A model generated the notes under the pieces. That model was not told the origin of the DNA and ran no database searches. It saw only the letters and a list, made by a program, of their open reading frames with translations. This document shows, one piece after another, positions 20,443 to 32,694 of a stretch of 64,000 nucleotides of DNA. The translations under genes and the position numbers were made by a program. Position 1 is the stretch's first letter. The number at the start of each line of letters is the position of its first letter. Origin of the DNA: Tetrapyrgos nigripes (lineage: Eukaryota > Basidiomycota > Agaricomycetes > Agaricales > Campanellaceae); contig JAACJM010000119.1 of assembly GCA_013368315.1 (NCBI GenBank), forward strand, positions 186,001-250,000. The letters are read 5' to 3'.

Positions 20443-23400
20443 TCATTGATAACGGAGAAGAAAAAAATCACGATGGTGAAGGTAGGGGTTAAGGTAGAAA
20501 TACTGACACTCTTCAAATATATTCTTCTTTGTCCATTTTGGGTCCACCGTATGTCCAAATACTGGAGAAAGGTGACATGTCTGCTGTATCTCCTCAGCCA
20601 AGATAATGCCAGAGTGTTGGACATGATAACGAGTGGAATATGCGAGTTCATACACGCTGAGAGCTTTATTATAATTGTGCAGGGGTTTAAACCAGTCGAC
20701 AAAAGCGAGTAAATGGGGAAATGACTGTGTGACTTCAAGCGGAAGCTTGAAGAGTAGACAAACCTGAGCAATTGCTAGGCCTTTGAAAAGAATCATCAGA
20801 CTTGGTAGCATACAGAAAGGAGTATGTACATACCAAAATGCGGGCCTTTATTGGAACAATGTGACCACTCTTTGGTCTTCACAATGATGGTACTCATTTT
20901 TGCTGCAGTCTCAGCCTTCACTCCCTTGGGGGTAATAGAGGATGGAATGGCCCTGGAACCAAAAATGGTGTTGATGTTTTTTTCAGACTGGAACTCAGCA
21001 ATAACAGGTAAACCAATTTTGAAAGTTTTCCGAGCAGGATAGATGGCATTGTCGAGGTTGATATGGTTGCAAGGTAATGAGTGGTCAATGAGAAAGTTGC
21101 GCAAATACCAAGTGAAGTGGTTGTCGCACTTGTGCTTGGTGTTGATATCCTGAAGTGTAGTTCAGTTGCTTGGCATATGTGATAGAGACCTGGGTATCCG
21201 GTTCCTGATCCCATTCATTATATTTGTCACTGTCTTCATCACCGTCATCGTCCTTGACATCCAACTCGCTGCTCCTACCATCCGTCTCTTTCTTTTCATC
21301 CCTATCTGCTTGGTACCCAACAATAGCCACATAAAAACTGCCTCATGTCGAGCTAACCACACTGTCATTTGGACAATATAGTCTTTTTTGTTGGAAGCAT
21401 CAGTAAAACGGCAAACCCACTTTTAGTGACTTTTAATCAATAATGAGGGTGTAAAACCAGTGAAAAAGACACACCAATTGAGATATCCCCATCTATTTTT
21501 GCCAGATACATATATGAAAGCACAAAAAATCAAGATGTTGTGTGTCTGAAGTGTTGCTACAATCCAAGTGACTTGAGGAGCTTGAGGAGCTTGAGGAAGG
21601 GCCCCGGGCATAAGAAACTTGAATTCTTGAGTATGTAGTACTTGAGGGGTCAAGAATGTTGAGGCCAGACAGACACAAGCATTGCTGAGAGCTGGCTAAG
21701 GGCCAAAACGATGAGTTGGACAATGACGATGGCATGGTGCAACAACAGCCTACAGGACTGATGTAAGCTGTGGCTTGGTACTGTATAGCAGCAGAGTTTG
21801 AATGGAACTCGGAAGAATTTTTGAATGCGAGACAAATGTGAGACTCGTGCCCGCGAGAGCCCGATACTACTGGCAGCTTTATACAGAGAGAAGACCATAG
21901 ACCTCTGGTCTGAGTTCTTCCAGCATGCAAGAGAGGCTGGACCTACTTTTAGGAGACTTAATTAAAATGATACGCATAATAACACGATGACTAGGGTGCT
22001 TGTATGTATAGATGTACTTAGTGTTGACAAAATTCAAAAAGCAGTTGTGGAAACTAGTGAAAAGCTGTGAAAAGCTATCACCAGTATGAAAAAAGCGAAA
22101 GGCAATAAAAGCTGATTGAAAAAAAGCAAAAGGATGAAAAAAGTCCCATGAGAAAAGCTGATCAAAAGCGATTGTTGGGAAAGGGCACCAAAAGGACTGA
22201 AAAAACCAGAGAAAGTCGATTTCCTGTTTTACTGATGAGCCCAGTACACGACTTTTGCAAAGTCAATATGTAGCCGCTCTGATGACTCTGAATTGGAGCC
22301 ATCAGTCGTGCCTCGTGAGGAAATACTTTAGGGGTAATGTGAAACATTATATAGCTTGGTGATGTTGAAATGCTGACAAATGTGTCAAGGTTGTCGTTAC
22401 ACTCGATAACCACCCAAGTCACACAGATACGAGAAAGCCGGTTACAAGAGAATAGATTGATCAAGAGAGATAGAGAGATAGGAATATAGAGAGAAAGTAA
22501 GCTGACTAGGCTCTACACTGCGTAGTAAAAGTACGGAGCGGAGACTAAGTGAACGAACTAAGGGATAGGTTACAAGGATCGCAGGTATATAAGTAAAATA
22601 TGAACAGATGGGAAAAGGTAAGTAATAATAGACAGTATCATGTGGAAATGTCAAGGGCGTGAGAATAATAAGTCAAATATGGATAGATGAAGGTACTGGA
22701 TCATGTGGAGTGATTGACAGTGAGAATGTCCATGGAGATAGAAATCGGAGGAGATAAGAGTGTGAGTCATAGATCTAAAGAGATGGTAACTATAGACGAT
22801 GATGACAAATGGTTGATGTTTATGGGGTTAGAGTGGGAAGTAAATAGTAAAGGGAAAAGAATAGAAAGGAAATGAATAGGCGGGGAGCGATTCATGACAG
22901 AATGTCTAGGTCTTTGAAAACTGCCTTGTATTTGTGAAAAGCTTCCCAAGCAGCATCCATGGCCACCAGTGATACATTGGTATGTGCTTCAAAGTGTGCA
23001 TAATACATGAAATCTTCAAAAGCATGGACTGCTTGCAGGACCCGCTCATCTGCTGCACCAGCTAGTATGGAAGGGAAGACCTTTGCCATTCCCTTATACT
23101 CGTTTCCAGTCCATTGAGTCACTTGGGAGATGCCTTTGGAGAAATGCTAGAGGGAAGGATGTTGGGACACAGTGTGAAACCACTTGTCAGTCTCAGTGTT
23201 TCCCAAACTAATTGTAGCTGTAGACCATTTGGAAACATGGTCCCCAAAGAGACCCTTGTACATTTGGTGAAGAAGGTCAGGCGTCATGCATTGGAATATG
23301 TTGCAGTGGAGGAGGTCTCTTCAAAATGGGTTGACTGGACAGATGTTCTAGTCTCGGAACTCTGTAGGTTGCAGACCCCAAGACTGGTCATATAATATAT

Positions 23401-24887
23401 GCATAGTCTTTTCTGGATCCCATAAAATGCTATACACTAATTCCCCTCATTCTTTTGGTGATACAGTGCACATGAGACAGCTGTTTTTTTTGCAACAGGA
23501 AATGAGACACTGTTCAGGATGGTTGGCAATGTATGAGGCAAGGAGTGGGAAAATGAGGCATATGTATCCATCAGAACATGTCATTCTGACCCCCTCTTTT
23601 CCAGCCATTTTTAGCAGCAGGAAGAGCTTGTGCATGCAGTCATGAAAGAGTTGGTAGCCCATCTGGGACTGCTTCTTCTTGGAAAAGCATTTGAGTTTGG
23701 ATGTAGGAATGTAGCTGAGAAGCAGAAAAGCATGCATTGAAGGTTTGTGTTGAAGACTCTTCTCAATGTTTCCAATACTGATATATACTGGCCAGGCCTT
23801 TTTATCTCCACTGAATGTTGAAAGCTGTGTTTGGTCTGATGCCAAAATGACTCCAGCAATTGCACTGTGCTCTACATCAAGCTGCTTCTGTGAGCATCTG
23901 TTCATAAGCAATACTTCAACTGCATATTAATAACTGACTAACCTGTATGTCCCACCACTAATTGCAGCTCCACATTTCATTGTACTCCCTATTCTGATGT
24001 TCTTCATCATGGAAATAGTGACTGGAGCATAGGCCTGGTGTTCTTGGAATGGGGGGTTTTTCATAAGCTCCTGGATGAGATCAACAGGATTGTGGTGCCA
24101 TAACTCCAAAGTCTGAGTTTGAGGCTGACCATCAGGGTCTTTTAGGTCACCTTCAACACGTATTGGAGTACAGCACCATGCAATGCCTCACTCCAAGGTA
24201 TTGACAAACTGGTAGAGAGATCGGCTATTATGGAAAGAAGGTGAGATGTCTTTCTTTATCTGCATAGATTTATCAGTTGTAGCTACTTCTGGTATTATGG
24301 ACTAATCACATACTGATTCTAATTTGCAGTATTCATCTATCTTTTTTCTGCTCACTCCAGACTTCAACAACCAACAAGCAAGCTCCCACTCCTTCTCAGA
24401 TGCAAATGGATACCATGGTTCCTTTCCATCAAGCCTCTGCTTTTCCAACATCTCTTCAAATCTCATGAGGACAGGTTCAGTATTGAGTGGTGAACCTGCC
24501 AGGCCTGGAAATGGTTCCATGTACAAGTCATCAGAAGTGTAGGTGTATATTGATTTTGGGTCATTTGATGTATCATCCTCAATGTCCTCCAAACTAGTGC
24601 GCTTCCTTCCATGTGTACTGGTATTGTTGCTATTCCCATCATCAGCATCTTGATCTCTGTCACTGATGTATCCAAACTTCCAGGTCCAAAATCCAACTTG
24701 TCTGCCTCATTGCTATTGTAACTTGAGCTATTATGCTCAGCAGTTGGTAGGGGTTCTACATCAGAATCTGGTTCTGCAAAATTTGCAGTATGGCATCAAT
24801 GCAATAAGTGCTTGTATGGCTTGGTCATTGGGGCAGTATAGTGAGCAGTGTTCACATTGGGGCATGACAGTGGGTGAGGGTGTGTGA
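20443..24887 (-). mobile_element. Degraded Plavaka (CACTA/CMC-type) DNA transposon
   Basis: Minus-strand blocks appear in the order of basidiomycete Plavaka proteins. A Cys-rich N-terminal patch (MPQCEHCSLYCPN near 24850) comes first, then EPWYPFASEKEWELACWLL (24302-24592) and MELWHHNPVDLIQELMKNP (23927-24109). The transposase core with ILASDQTQLSTFSGDKKAWP and VYISIGNIEKS, ending HPEQCLISCCKKNSC, spans 23447-23911. QWTGNEYKGMAKVFPSIL follows (22892-23122). C-terminal blocks are DHSLPCNHINLDNA with ITPKGVKAE (20796-21104) and FVDWFKPL, CHLSPVFG, NPYLHHRDFFLLRY (20443-20811). Several frames and stops separate the blocks, and about 22.0-22.9 kb looks like a later insertion. Plavaka belongs to the CACTA-like superfamily; the assignment is from recalled motifs. 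CpG is rare throughout. Confidence 0.7.
21950..22885. other. Unassigned AT-rich stretch inside the Plavaka remnant
   Basis: Transposase similarity stops at about 22890 and resumes near 21330. The segment between has purine-rich runs such as repeated aaaagctgatg-like words (22040-22170) and no recognisable domain. It is probably a later insertion. Confidence 0.3.
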
Positions 24888-25574
24888 GGAGCTGTTGTGT
24901 GGGTCAGATACTTATTCAGTATGGTGAGTCTTTAGTATTGACCTAGGTATAGCCAACGCTGAACAATCTTGTAACACTTATTTTCACTTATAATCCTGGT
25001 ACGTACTCTCACTCACCTCCAAGCCTCTACTCTTAGCTCTAACAAGCTTTTATCATCTCCAGGTAAGTATGGGGTTGCCACTCCACTATTAGTACATGTC
25101 TGCTCATCACAGGGGATGAATGTTATCAATCAGAGTCAAAGACAACAATGGGTATTGCTACTTGAGGATGCCTGTGGTACGACTGAGTGATGCACTCTGG
25201 AGCAGTGAGTTGTCTTTCTTTCTTTCCCCAATCATAATATCCAACCCTACTTTTTTTCTATGTTCATATGCCATCACAATGTGCACCATTTCTGCTCACC
25301 TTCTATACCCAGTTTCCCCTGTCATCCTTTTGGGACCAGTGATGAAAAAGTTTATCTCATATGGCCTGCACTGTGATGGCTTTAAATCTTACCCAGCAAA
25401 GAAGGCTCTTGAGTGCTTGAACTCTCCTTTTAGATGTCACTGACAAGTGCATCAAAATTTTCATTACTCACTAGTAGTCACTGTAAGGGTGACTCCTGAC
25501 ATGTGAGGCACTCACTCAACAACTGCAGGAAGAGATCCAAAGGTATATATAAATCAGCACTAGATGATACAGGA
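24888..25574. other. Repeat-rich spacer, nothing recognised
   Basis: CpG-poor sequence without coding support. A short direct repeat, (a/c)ctgcagga(a/g)gagatcca, occurs at about 25522 and 25590. Confidence 0.3.
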
Positions 25575-26792
25575 CTAACATACTACACACCTGCAGGAGG
25601 AGATCCAAGGAGGAAAACTCAAGGATACTTGCCTGCTTGTATGAAGGCCTGGGAAAAGATCTAGAAAACTTGTAAGGAACTCATTGAGGGCCTTTTGCTC
25701 ATTAGGGGCAAGTGGGTAGACCTTGCAGTTGGCAGGTTTAGAGTCAGGGACTAACTCTACTGCATGGTCCCATGGTTTATGGTCTGGTAACACATCAAAG
25801 GAGTCCTTCAAGAAGATGTCCACATACTCATAGAAGTGATTGGGGAGGCCATCATGAGGATCCCTTAAGGCCTTGGCATGTGCTTCTGCTAGATGTTGAG
25901 AAGTGGTGCTTGTCACATTGATGAATTCTGACTCCAGAGGAATCAAAGTGACAAATATGCAATCACCTTCCTCAATAGAAACATCGTCAGGGAAGTTGTC
26001 ATAGCCTAAGGTCCCAAGGTTATTCATCTCATCTTCACTGGGGTCCAATTCAATAACATGAGGAGTTGGACCTTCACAACAACTTTCCAGAGCATGGTGT
26101 TGACAACAGGCAGCAGAGAGTGATAGTTGGCATTCCTGTTGCATTTTATCATGATATGTAGAGCACTGCCTTGGGCATTGGCTGAGCTTGATGTCACTAC
26201 TGTTCCAATCTACCTCAGGGTTATGGGCTCATAACAATCCATAGCTAAGAATGATGTCCTGGCTGCCAAGCTGAGTGACTGCAAGCTGGATGCATTCAGA
26301 GTGATCTTTGAAATACAGGACAGTATCCAAGATCTCAGTAATGGCTCCAGCCTCATTAGGAGTGCCATCAACATTGAAGACAGGGATAGGCCTTTGGAGT
26401 TTCCAGGTTGGAATAGAGTTCTTGGTGATAAACTCAGCATTGGCATAACCCATGCTAGTAGCTCCACTATTGATGAGCGCACTGCCAGAGATCAGTGAGG
26501 CATTAGATGTGGACTCTAGCTCTACTGGAACTGTCAGGCAGCAGCTTCTGTCAGAGGTAGACAATGTTCCCAATGCTTGAGGCAGCACCAAGGAACTGGG
26601 TGATGAGCAGACAGATTGGAAGGGGGAATAGAGGGGGGAGGAGGAGACATGACTGAGGCAGGAAGAGAAAGCAGGATGTATATATTGACTAGCGTACCTA
26701 ATACATAGCACTATGTACATACACACATAACATACACCAACCCATAACACAACTCCCAAGAGTCTACAACAGCCAATGATCCCCTGTCTCAA
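25575..26792 (-). pseudogene. Ty3/gypsy pol fragment (protease to reverse-transcriptase start)
   Basis: The minus strand at 26229-26640 encodes a retropepsin-like block: ALINSGATSMGYANAEF, then VFNVDGTPNEAG and LGSQDIILSYGLL. The catalytic DSGA motif reads NSGA, so the protease would be dead. 25575-26144 continues with LPDHKPWDHAVELVPDSKPA and VYPLAPNEQKALNEFL, the usual linker before the reverse transcriptase, and is then cut off. A frameshift near 26220 separates the parts. It belongs to the same general lineage as the element at 29700-35978 but is clearly diverged. Confidence 0.75.
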
Positions 26793-28299
26793 CTCAGGTC
26801 AACAAGTTATGATCACCTTAAGGAGATTGGTGCACTACATGAAAGAGGATCAATCAACAGCCAAGATAAAAAGAGAGTATAATGGGCCTACCAGCTCTGC
26901 AAGGTGCATGCCATGTAAGCATCAGAAGTGGGATGACTGTACATCAAGCAGTCAGTAGTCAATATAAATATTGCAATGAGACAGATGTACCAGTCACAAT
27001 ACAGAAACCACAAGATGGAATGCATTGTGGACATATCAAACCCAACTTAAAGGCAAAAAGAAAAGGACACATACATCAGTAGATGATTGGCATGATGGTG
27101 AAAAGCACTGAAGACTTCCAACAATGACTGACATAGACACACAGCACATCACCAGTGTTAATACATGATGGGAACAACTCCAGGAAGATGAATGACTCAC
27201 TTTAAACTGTTGTGCATTGCCATTGTGAAGCAAGGGGAGAATGATGTGAATCAGAACAATGGGCTATTTGTTTGCACAGGAGACTAGCCTTGAAGGAAGA
27301 CATGAGAAGACTTGATTGCATACTCAAGCTCTGACATGTGTAGCTGTACAGTTAATGACATCAATCCAAGTTCCCCTGTGCTGTCAATTTATACCCTCAA
27401 ACTGGTGTGTTTCCCCATCAAGAACACAATTTCATTTGTTCTACTATTCAGCCCTCTGCTTTATCTGTCAAAGTGTACCTCAGGCCTAGTCTGAGAGTAT
27501 ATGTGCCCTTATTACATAAGAATGTATTGGCACGCCACTGGCAAAGTGAACACTATTATGAAGGATTTCAAATATTAGTGAATGAGCATAATATACACCA
27601 TTATTGAGTTCCCATAGAAAATGGTTGAAACAAAGAAGAAAGCCCTCAGGAATTGTAGTCACCAAGTAGTCACATAAGTGTGACAAGTGTGACTCTAGCT
27701 CAGAGCACCAAAAAGCCTCAGATATGCCTCTCAGATTCCTTATATATCTTACATCTTATAAGTACCTTAATTTGTCCCAATCAGTCCCAATCAACCCAAA
27801 CCAATGCAATATGCATGTGCACATTCTTATGTAATAACACTGCAGGGGTCACAGTTCAAACAGACCCAACTGAGGGTTGGGTCTGTCTAGGAGAGACTAC
27901 CTCAGGCTCAAACTGAAATGTTACATAGTCAAGGTCAGGGACTCAGGGACTCTGAGTCCTTTCACAATTTGGTTTGCCACCCTATACAAGCTTATTTCTG
28001 TAGGACACGATGAAGGTTCCTGCTGAGGTGAGTACATTATTTTATGTCTACTTCCCTTAGCTCCTGATGTCAATGCCATGATGCAAGTGTGCTTGTGATA
28101 GTGGAACCTACTTGTCAGCATATTGTACAATGGCAGACAGAGAATGGATAATGGTACACATGAGACTGGTTGATATTTACTGCTCTATGTTTTATGTGTA
28201 CTTTAGCAATACATTCACATTCTCTTTGCCTGTATTCCCCATAGCAAAAAATCTCAAGATATGTCAATGATTCTATGCATACAGCAGAGTACAACCAAA
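26793..28299. other. CpG-poor spacer, nothing recognised
   Basis: No protein motif, LTR pair or RNA gene was recognised. It is probably old transposon DNA. Confidence 0.3.
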
Positions 28300-28383
28300 T
28301 ACAGTGTATGACAAAATTGATGCCACTCAAAAACTCAATTTTATCTGGTCATGGGGATGACATCAATTTTGTCATACACTGTA
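28300..28383. repeat. Perfect inverted repeat (about 23-bp arms, 38-nt loop)
   Basis: Left arm tacagtgtatgacaaaattg-atg (28300-28322) is exactly complementary to catcaattttgtcatacact-gta (28361-28383). Confidence 0.9.
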
Positions 28384-28536
28384 CATCTGAGTGTGGACAA
28401 ATTTTCTCAAATTTTGACTGCCATACTACTGCTACTACAACATTTGTACATATATTGTATAAATCTTCAGTTGGGGTTTTTCCTGATGAATAAGCCCTCT
28501 ACTTGAACACATACATAGATACTTAACAGGAAAAGG

Positions 28537-28582
28537 GGCCTCATATCTTGCCATGCGAAGTAGTGGCACCTTTCCCCAGTGT
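28537..28582 (+). mobile_element. SINE 3'-end fragment
   Basis: ggggcctcatatcttgccatgcgaag...cacctttccccagt matches the conserved 3' end of the SINE family in this window. Confidence 0.65.
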
Positions 28583-29699
28583 GAATTAGATGCAGACAGA
28601 TGGGGGGGTGTTCAGAAAACAACCAACTCTTATATATACATACAGAGGTGGCTGTTGAAAATGCACACCCCCAAAAGGGCAAGAGTTTCTCATCTGCTTA
28701 TCTGAGGGAAAAACTGTCTGAAATGCGGCCACATAATGGCAGCACATCATAAAATGGTCAGTACAACATTGGGCATCCACACAGGCAGTCAATACTCAAC
28801 CCCCTGTCAAGTCATTTTGTCGATATTTGTTGAAGGACATAGTTTATATTGAGACAAGTCAAGACAAGTAATAAGATTATGAATATAAGATATGAAATGA
28901 AACTATGAACCTGAAATCTACCAGCAACCATCTCAGTACTTTTGAAGTACCTGTCTGTCAAGTCCCCACCTCGCTTTCGGAGGTTGTAGATGAGGTATCT
29001 AGATCAAACTCAGCTAAATAAAGAATTGTGCAAAGATACTGACTTTGTGACCTCTCCCAGTGCCCTTCCTTCCTTCCTGAAATACACCACAAGCCCTACG
29101 CTGCCATTCTGGGCTGTCCTGATACATTCTTCAATCATGTAAATTAGGTAGGGCTGAAGGGTAGCAATGAGAGTTGATATGATAGATGTAGACATATCAT
29201 AAAGAATTTGCTCCTACAAATATTGGATCTGAAAACATCAGAACTGTTACATTTATCCTGCTTGCTTGGGTCACAAAGATAAGAGGGTGGACTGACTGAC
29301 AAGCATGGAAGATAGTTCAGCAAAGATGACATCATGAAAGTCACAGAATATCATTCACAAATATACACTATCAAACCTCCAATGCTGCTTTGGCCTGGGT
29401 ATGTGGTGAGAGATACAGTAGGGATCACAAGAGCATCAAATTGTTGAGGAATAAGGGTATTTCTCTTGTTTCTGTCTCCTAAAAAACGACTAGGAAGGAG
29501 GAGAAAAGAATGAGATAACAATGGTGTAAGTCAAGTCTTTTTTAAACCTGTTTCCTACCCTTTTGCAACATGGAAACCCATATTCACAACCATCTGCGAT
29601 ACACTAAAGAAGCCCAGTCTCCTTGTCGATCTTGTTGCTTTCTAAGGATTGAGCCAATGAAGGGTATTCCAGCACTCAGAACACCTAAAATGTAGAGCG
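28583..29699. other. Spacer left of the gypsy element, nothing recognised
   Basis: CpG-poor sequence. Short frames have no domain support. Confidence 0.3.
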
Positions 29700-30099
29700 T
29701 GTCACAAAGAGGCAAGCACTTAGATAGCAATAACGAGGAGCTACAGGCTCAACTCGACTAACAGACAGCAGTAAGTACTGGAACTACAGTGTCCATCAGT
29801 AAAGGTGAAAGAAGTAACAAAAAGGGGAATACACACTTGGTCCCAATGATGAAGAGGTCGAGATGGGGAACCAGGTGTCAGGACAGGGTTTATATATGTA
29901 AAAGTAAAGCTGTAGGGGAGGCTGTAAGGAAAGCTGTAAAGAAAGCTGTAAGGGAAGCTGTCAAGAAGCTGTATCAAAGCTGTATCAGAGAGATGAAAGG
30001 TCCAGTGTGTAGCATGTGGAACAAGAGTCATATGGTGTAAAGATCTGAGGATACGGAGATAAGAAGAAATAAATAGTACCAAATATAGATGTCATGACA
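29700..30099 (-). repeat. 3' LTR of the gypsy element
   Basis: On the plus strand it begins TGTCACAAAG and ends GTCATGACA. It matches 35597-35978 closely, but has about 18 extra bases (ggctcaactcgactaaca) near 29747. It contains a run of short (a)agctgtaagg-like repeats at about 29907-29990. Confidence 0.95.
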
Positions 30100-30117
30100 T
30101 TACCCCCCTCCTACACT
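30100..30117 (-). promoter_or_regulatory. Polypurine tract next to the 3' LTR
   Basis: On the minus strand the bases before the LTR read taggaggggggtaa, a purine run in the expected place for priming plus-strand synthesis in LTR retrotransposons. Confidence 0.6.
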
Positions 30118-30136
30118 TCATTGTCCTCGATGAATC

Positions 30137-30607
30137 CTAAGTCTTTGTTGCCTCTGGATGTTTCTTGTGGAATGCTGTGATTTTGTGCTTCACATTTTTG
30201 AGATTTGCAACTGGCTCCCATGAGTTATGACTGTTGTCATACCCTTTCCACTTGACAAGGTATTCCAGTCGCCTCCATTGTATCTTGCTATCCAGAAGGG
30301 CATCCACTTCATACTCAGGCTCATCCTCCCCCTCGAGGTATACTGGCTCTGGCTCCTCAGGTAAGAGCCCGTTCACCAAATTACCCTTGTAGGGGTAGAG
30401 TTTGTTGATGTGGAATACTGGGTGCAGACGATTAAGAGATTCAGGGAGGTCTAACTGATAGTCTAACTCTCCAACTTTTTCCAACTGTCGATCCCCCAAC
30501 TTGTCACTTGAAAGTTTCAAGTCGATGTCTTCCACACTCAGCCAAACATAGTCTCCAACCTTGAACTGATGTCCCTTCTGTTTCCCTCTTTCATACCCTT
30601 CCTTCAT
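30137..30607 (-). pseudogene. Integrase C-terminus with chromodomain
   Basis: 156 codons, open. It contains FKVGDYVWLSVEDIDLK (GPY/F-like module), LHPVFHINKLYPYKG and a chromodomain (YEVDALLDSKIQWRRLEYLV, then KWKGYDNSHNSWEP). The chromodomain defines chromoviruses and targets integration to modified chromatin. This frame joins upstream integrase sequence that contains stops. Confidence 0.92.
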
Positions 30608-31290
30608 ATGGTGCTTGGCTAGGTGTAATGCTGACCCTGCATCTTTTCAAACCTGCCTTAGGACTTCGAGCTGATCTTCTACATCTGGGATGCCTGTGCA
30701 GCAGCCCACCAGTATTTTGAACAGGGGAAGGTAGCCATAAGTCACCTCAAAAGGTGCCAAGCCATGTGCAGAGTGTGTGCGGGAGTTCAGAACAAACTCA
30801 GCCATAGGAAGGTGTTATACCCAATCATGCTGCCTATAGTTAGTGTAGAGATGCAGGTATTTCTCCACTTCCTGGTTGGCTCGTTCTGTCTGTCCATTTG
30901 TCTGGGGTCAGTAGCCTGAGGAAAGGTTTGACTTGATCCTGAGACAATCTAACAGAGAGCACATGGCTTGGGCTGCAAACTGTGGACCATGATCAGACAC
31001 AAAGCGAAGTGGGAGGTTGTGAAGGCAGAAAATCTCTTGGTAGTATAGGTCGGTGATTCAGTGGCAGTGATGTTAGAGGTGCAGGGAAGGGTGTGGACTT
31101 GTTTTCCATAGAGGTCAGTGCAGACTAGGATTGCATCATAACCTTGTGAGGACAGTAGCTGTGTAATGAGATTGACTCCAACTTCTTCCCAGAGTCCTAA
31201 GGGTATGTCCAAGGGTTGGATTACTGCTCGTGGGTGACACTGTAGCTTCTTCCTGGCACATTTGTCACATCCCTCAACATACTTCTCCAC
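30608..31290 (-). pseudogene. Integrase zinc-binding and catalytic region, broken
   Basis: 31290-30949 begins with the second half of the HHCC finger (CDKCARKKLQCHPRAV), then EEVGVNLITQLLSSQGYDAI and LVCTDLYGKQ, and shifts frame near 31070. The remainder shows HLPMAEFVLNSRTHSAHGLA and PFEVTYGYLPLF, with stop codons on either side (near 30820 and 30655). The enzyme cannot be made in one piece. Confidence 0.85.
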
Positions 31291-31797
31291 AAAGGAGCAA
31301 ATGGTGGGCCACCAGAAGTGTGAGGTTACTAGGTCCAGTGTCCCATGTAGCCCTGGATGTCCTGCTGATGGCTCATTGTGGCACTATTCTACTATTGCCT
31401 TCTGCAGCTCTTCATCTGGAGGAACATAGACTCGCCCCTTGTGGTATACCAGTCCATCATCCTCCTCCCATTCAGGTAAGCCATTGGCAAGTCGTTGCAA
31501 CCCCTCCTTCCTCAACTTCTCTAGTCCTTTTAACACCTCCACTGCTCTCCCCAGTGCCTGCTGAATCCATTCCTCTAGGGGGTTGACCAGCGCAGTAGCA
31601 GCAAGCCTTACAAAGTGTTCAGGTCTGGGTACTGTGATTTCCAGGTTGTCCTCTCAGTCTGTAACTTGGTGGGAGGAAAGGTGAGAGAGTGTGTCTGCTT
31701 GGGTATTTGCTTTGCCTGGGCGATGGACCAGTCAGAAGTCAAAGCGTGATAGCCAAAGGGCCCATCTTGCTTGTTGTCAACTGAGATCCTGTGCTGT
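31291..31797 (-). pseudogene. RNase H to integrase linker, broken
   Basis: This is the stretch between the RNase H end and the integrase zinc finger of the same element. Motif-like pieces are visible on the minus strand, but frames are interrupted. Confidence 0.5.
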
Positions 31798-32694
31798 TCA
31801 CCAGAACTCTAGATTTGAGTGGTCTGTGATGATCTCAAAGGGTTGTGGTAGTCCTTCCAGATAATTCTGCAAGTCCTTCAGTGCCTCGATAATAGCCAGC
31901 ATCTCTCGGTCATAGATTTCATAATTGCATTCAGCTGAACGGAATGCTACCAGGTGCCAAAGACTGTCTTCTAACATCTGCATCAGGGCTCCCCCTGTTG
32001 CAAAGCCAGAAGCGTCTACTTTGACTTGGGTAGGACAGTCCAGTGACCAGAGTGTAAGAACAGGAGCAGATGTGAAGGCAGTTTGAAGGGAGTCAAAGGC
32101 TTCCTGTTGTTGAGTTCCCCAGTTAAACGAGATGTCTTTGCATGTAAGGTCATTCAGAGGTTGAGCAGTTTTGGCAAAGTTCTGTATGAATCGTTGATAG
32201 AAGTTAGCAAAGCCTAAGAATACCCAGACATCATGGACATTGCAGGGAACTGGCCAGTGCCATACTGCTGCCACCTTTACAGGGTCCATATGGACTTGCC
32301 CCTCCTGGATAATCAACCCAAGATATTCTATCTCTTTCCGTTCAAACTCACATTTCTCTGGCCTCAGATACAGATCATTCCTTTTCAACCTGGCTAGCAC
32401 TTCCCGAGCCACCTTTACAGGGTCCATATGGACTTGCCCCTCCTGGATAATCAACCCGATATATTCTATCTCTTCCCGTTCAAACTCACATTTCTCTGGC
32501 CTCAGATACAGATCATTCCTTTTCAACCTGGCTAGCACTTCCCGGACCACCTCTTGATGCTCTTCCAGAGTTCCACTGAAGATCAGGATGTCATCCAGAT
32601 AAACTGCTACCTTTCCTGCTGGGATCAAGTCTGAGAAGATGGAGTTCATGAGGCCCTGGAAAGTAGCTGGTGAGTTTGTCAATCCGAAGAACAT
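31798..32694 (-). pseudogene. Reverse transcriptase palm/thumb plus RNase H
   Basis: 298 codons starting within the palm: FFGLTNSPATFQGLMNSIF, then VAVYLDDILIFSG with the catalytic YLDD. FLGFANFYQRFIQNFAKTAQ and the RNase H part (VKVDASGFATGGAL, SAECNYEIYDREMLAIIEAL, ITDHSNLEFW) follow. Between palm and connection, a 46-codon block (LARLKRNDLYLRPEKCEFER through MDPVKVA) is present twice in tandem. The upstream finger region is in a different frame. Confidence 0.9.
32271..32546. repeat. In-frame tandem duplication of 138 bp within reverse transcriptase
   Basis: Units 32271-32408 and 32409-32546 are nearly identical, differing at a handful of bases. The period is a multiple of three, so the frame is kept. 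Confidence 0.93.

Noticed and set aside
26229..26792. Signal-peptide-like hydrophobic start on the minus-strand frame
   Set aside because: It is the leader of a decayed gypsy protease region, not a secreted protein.
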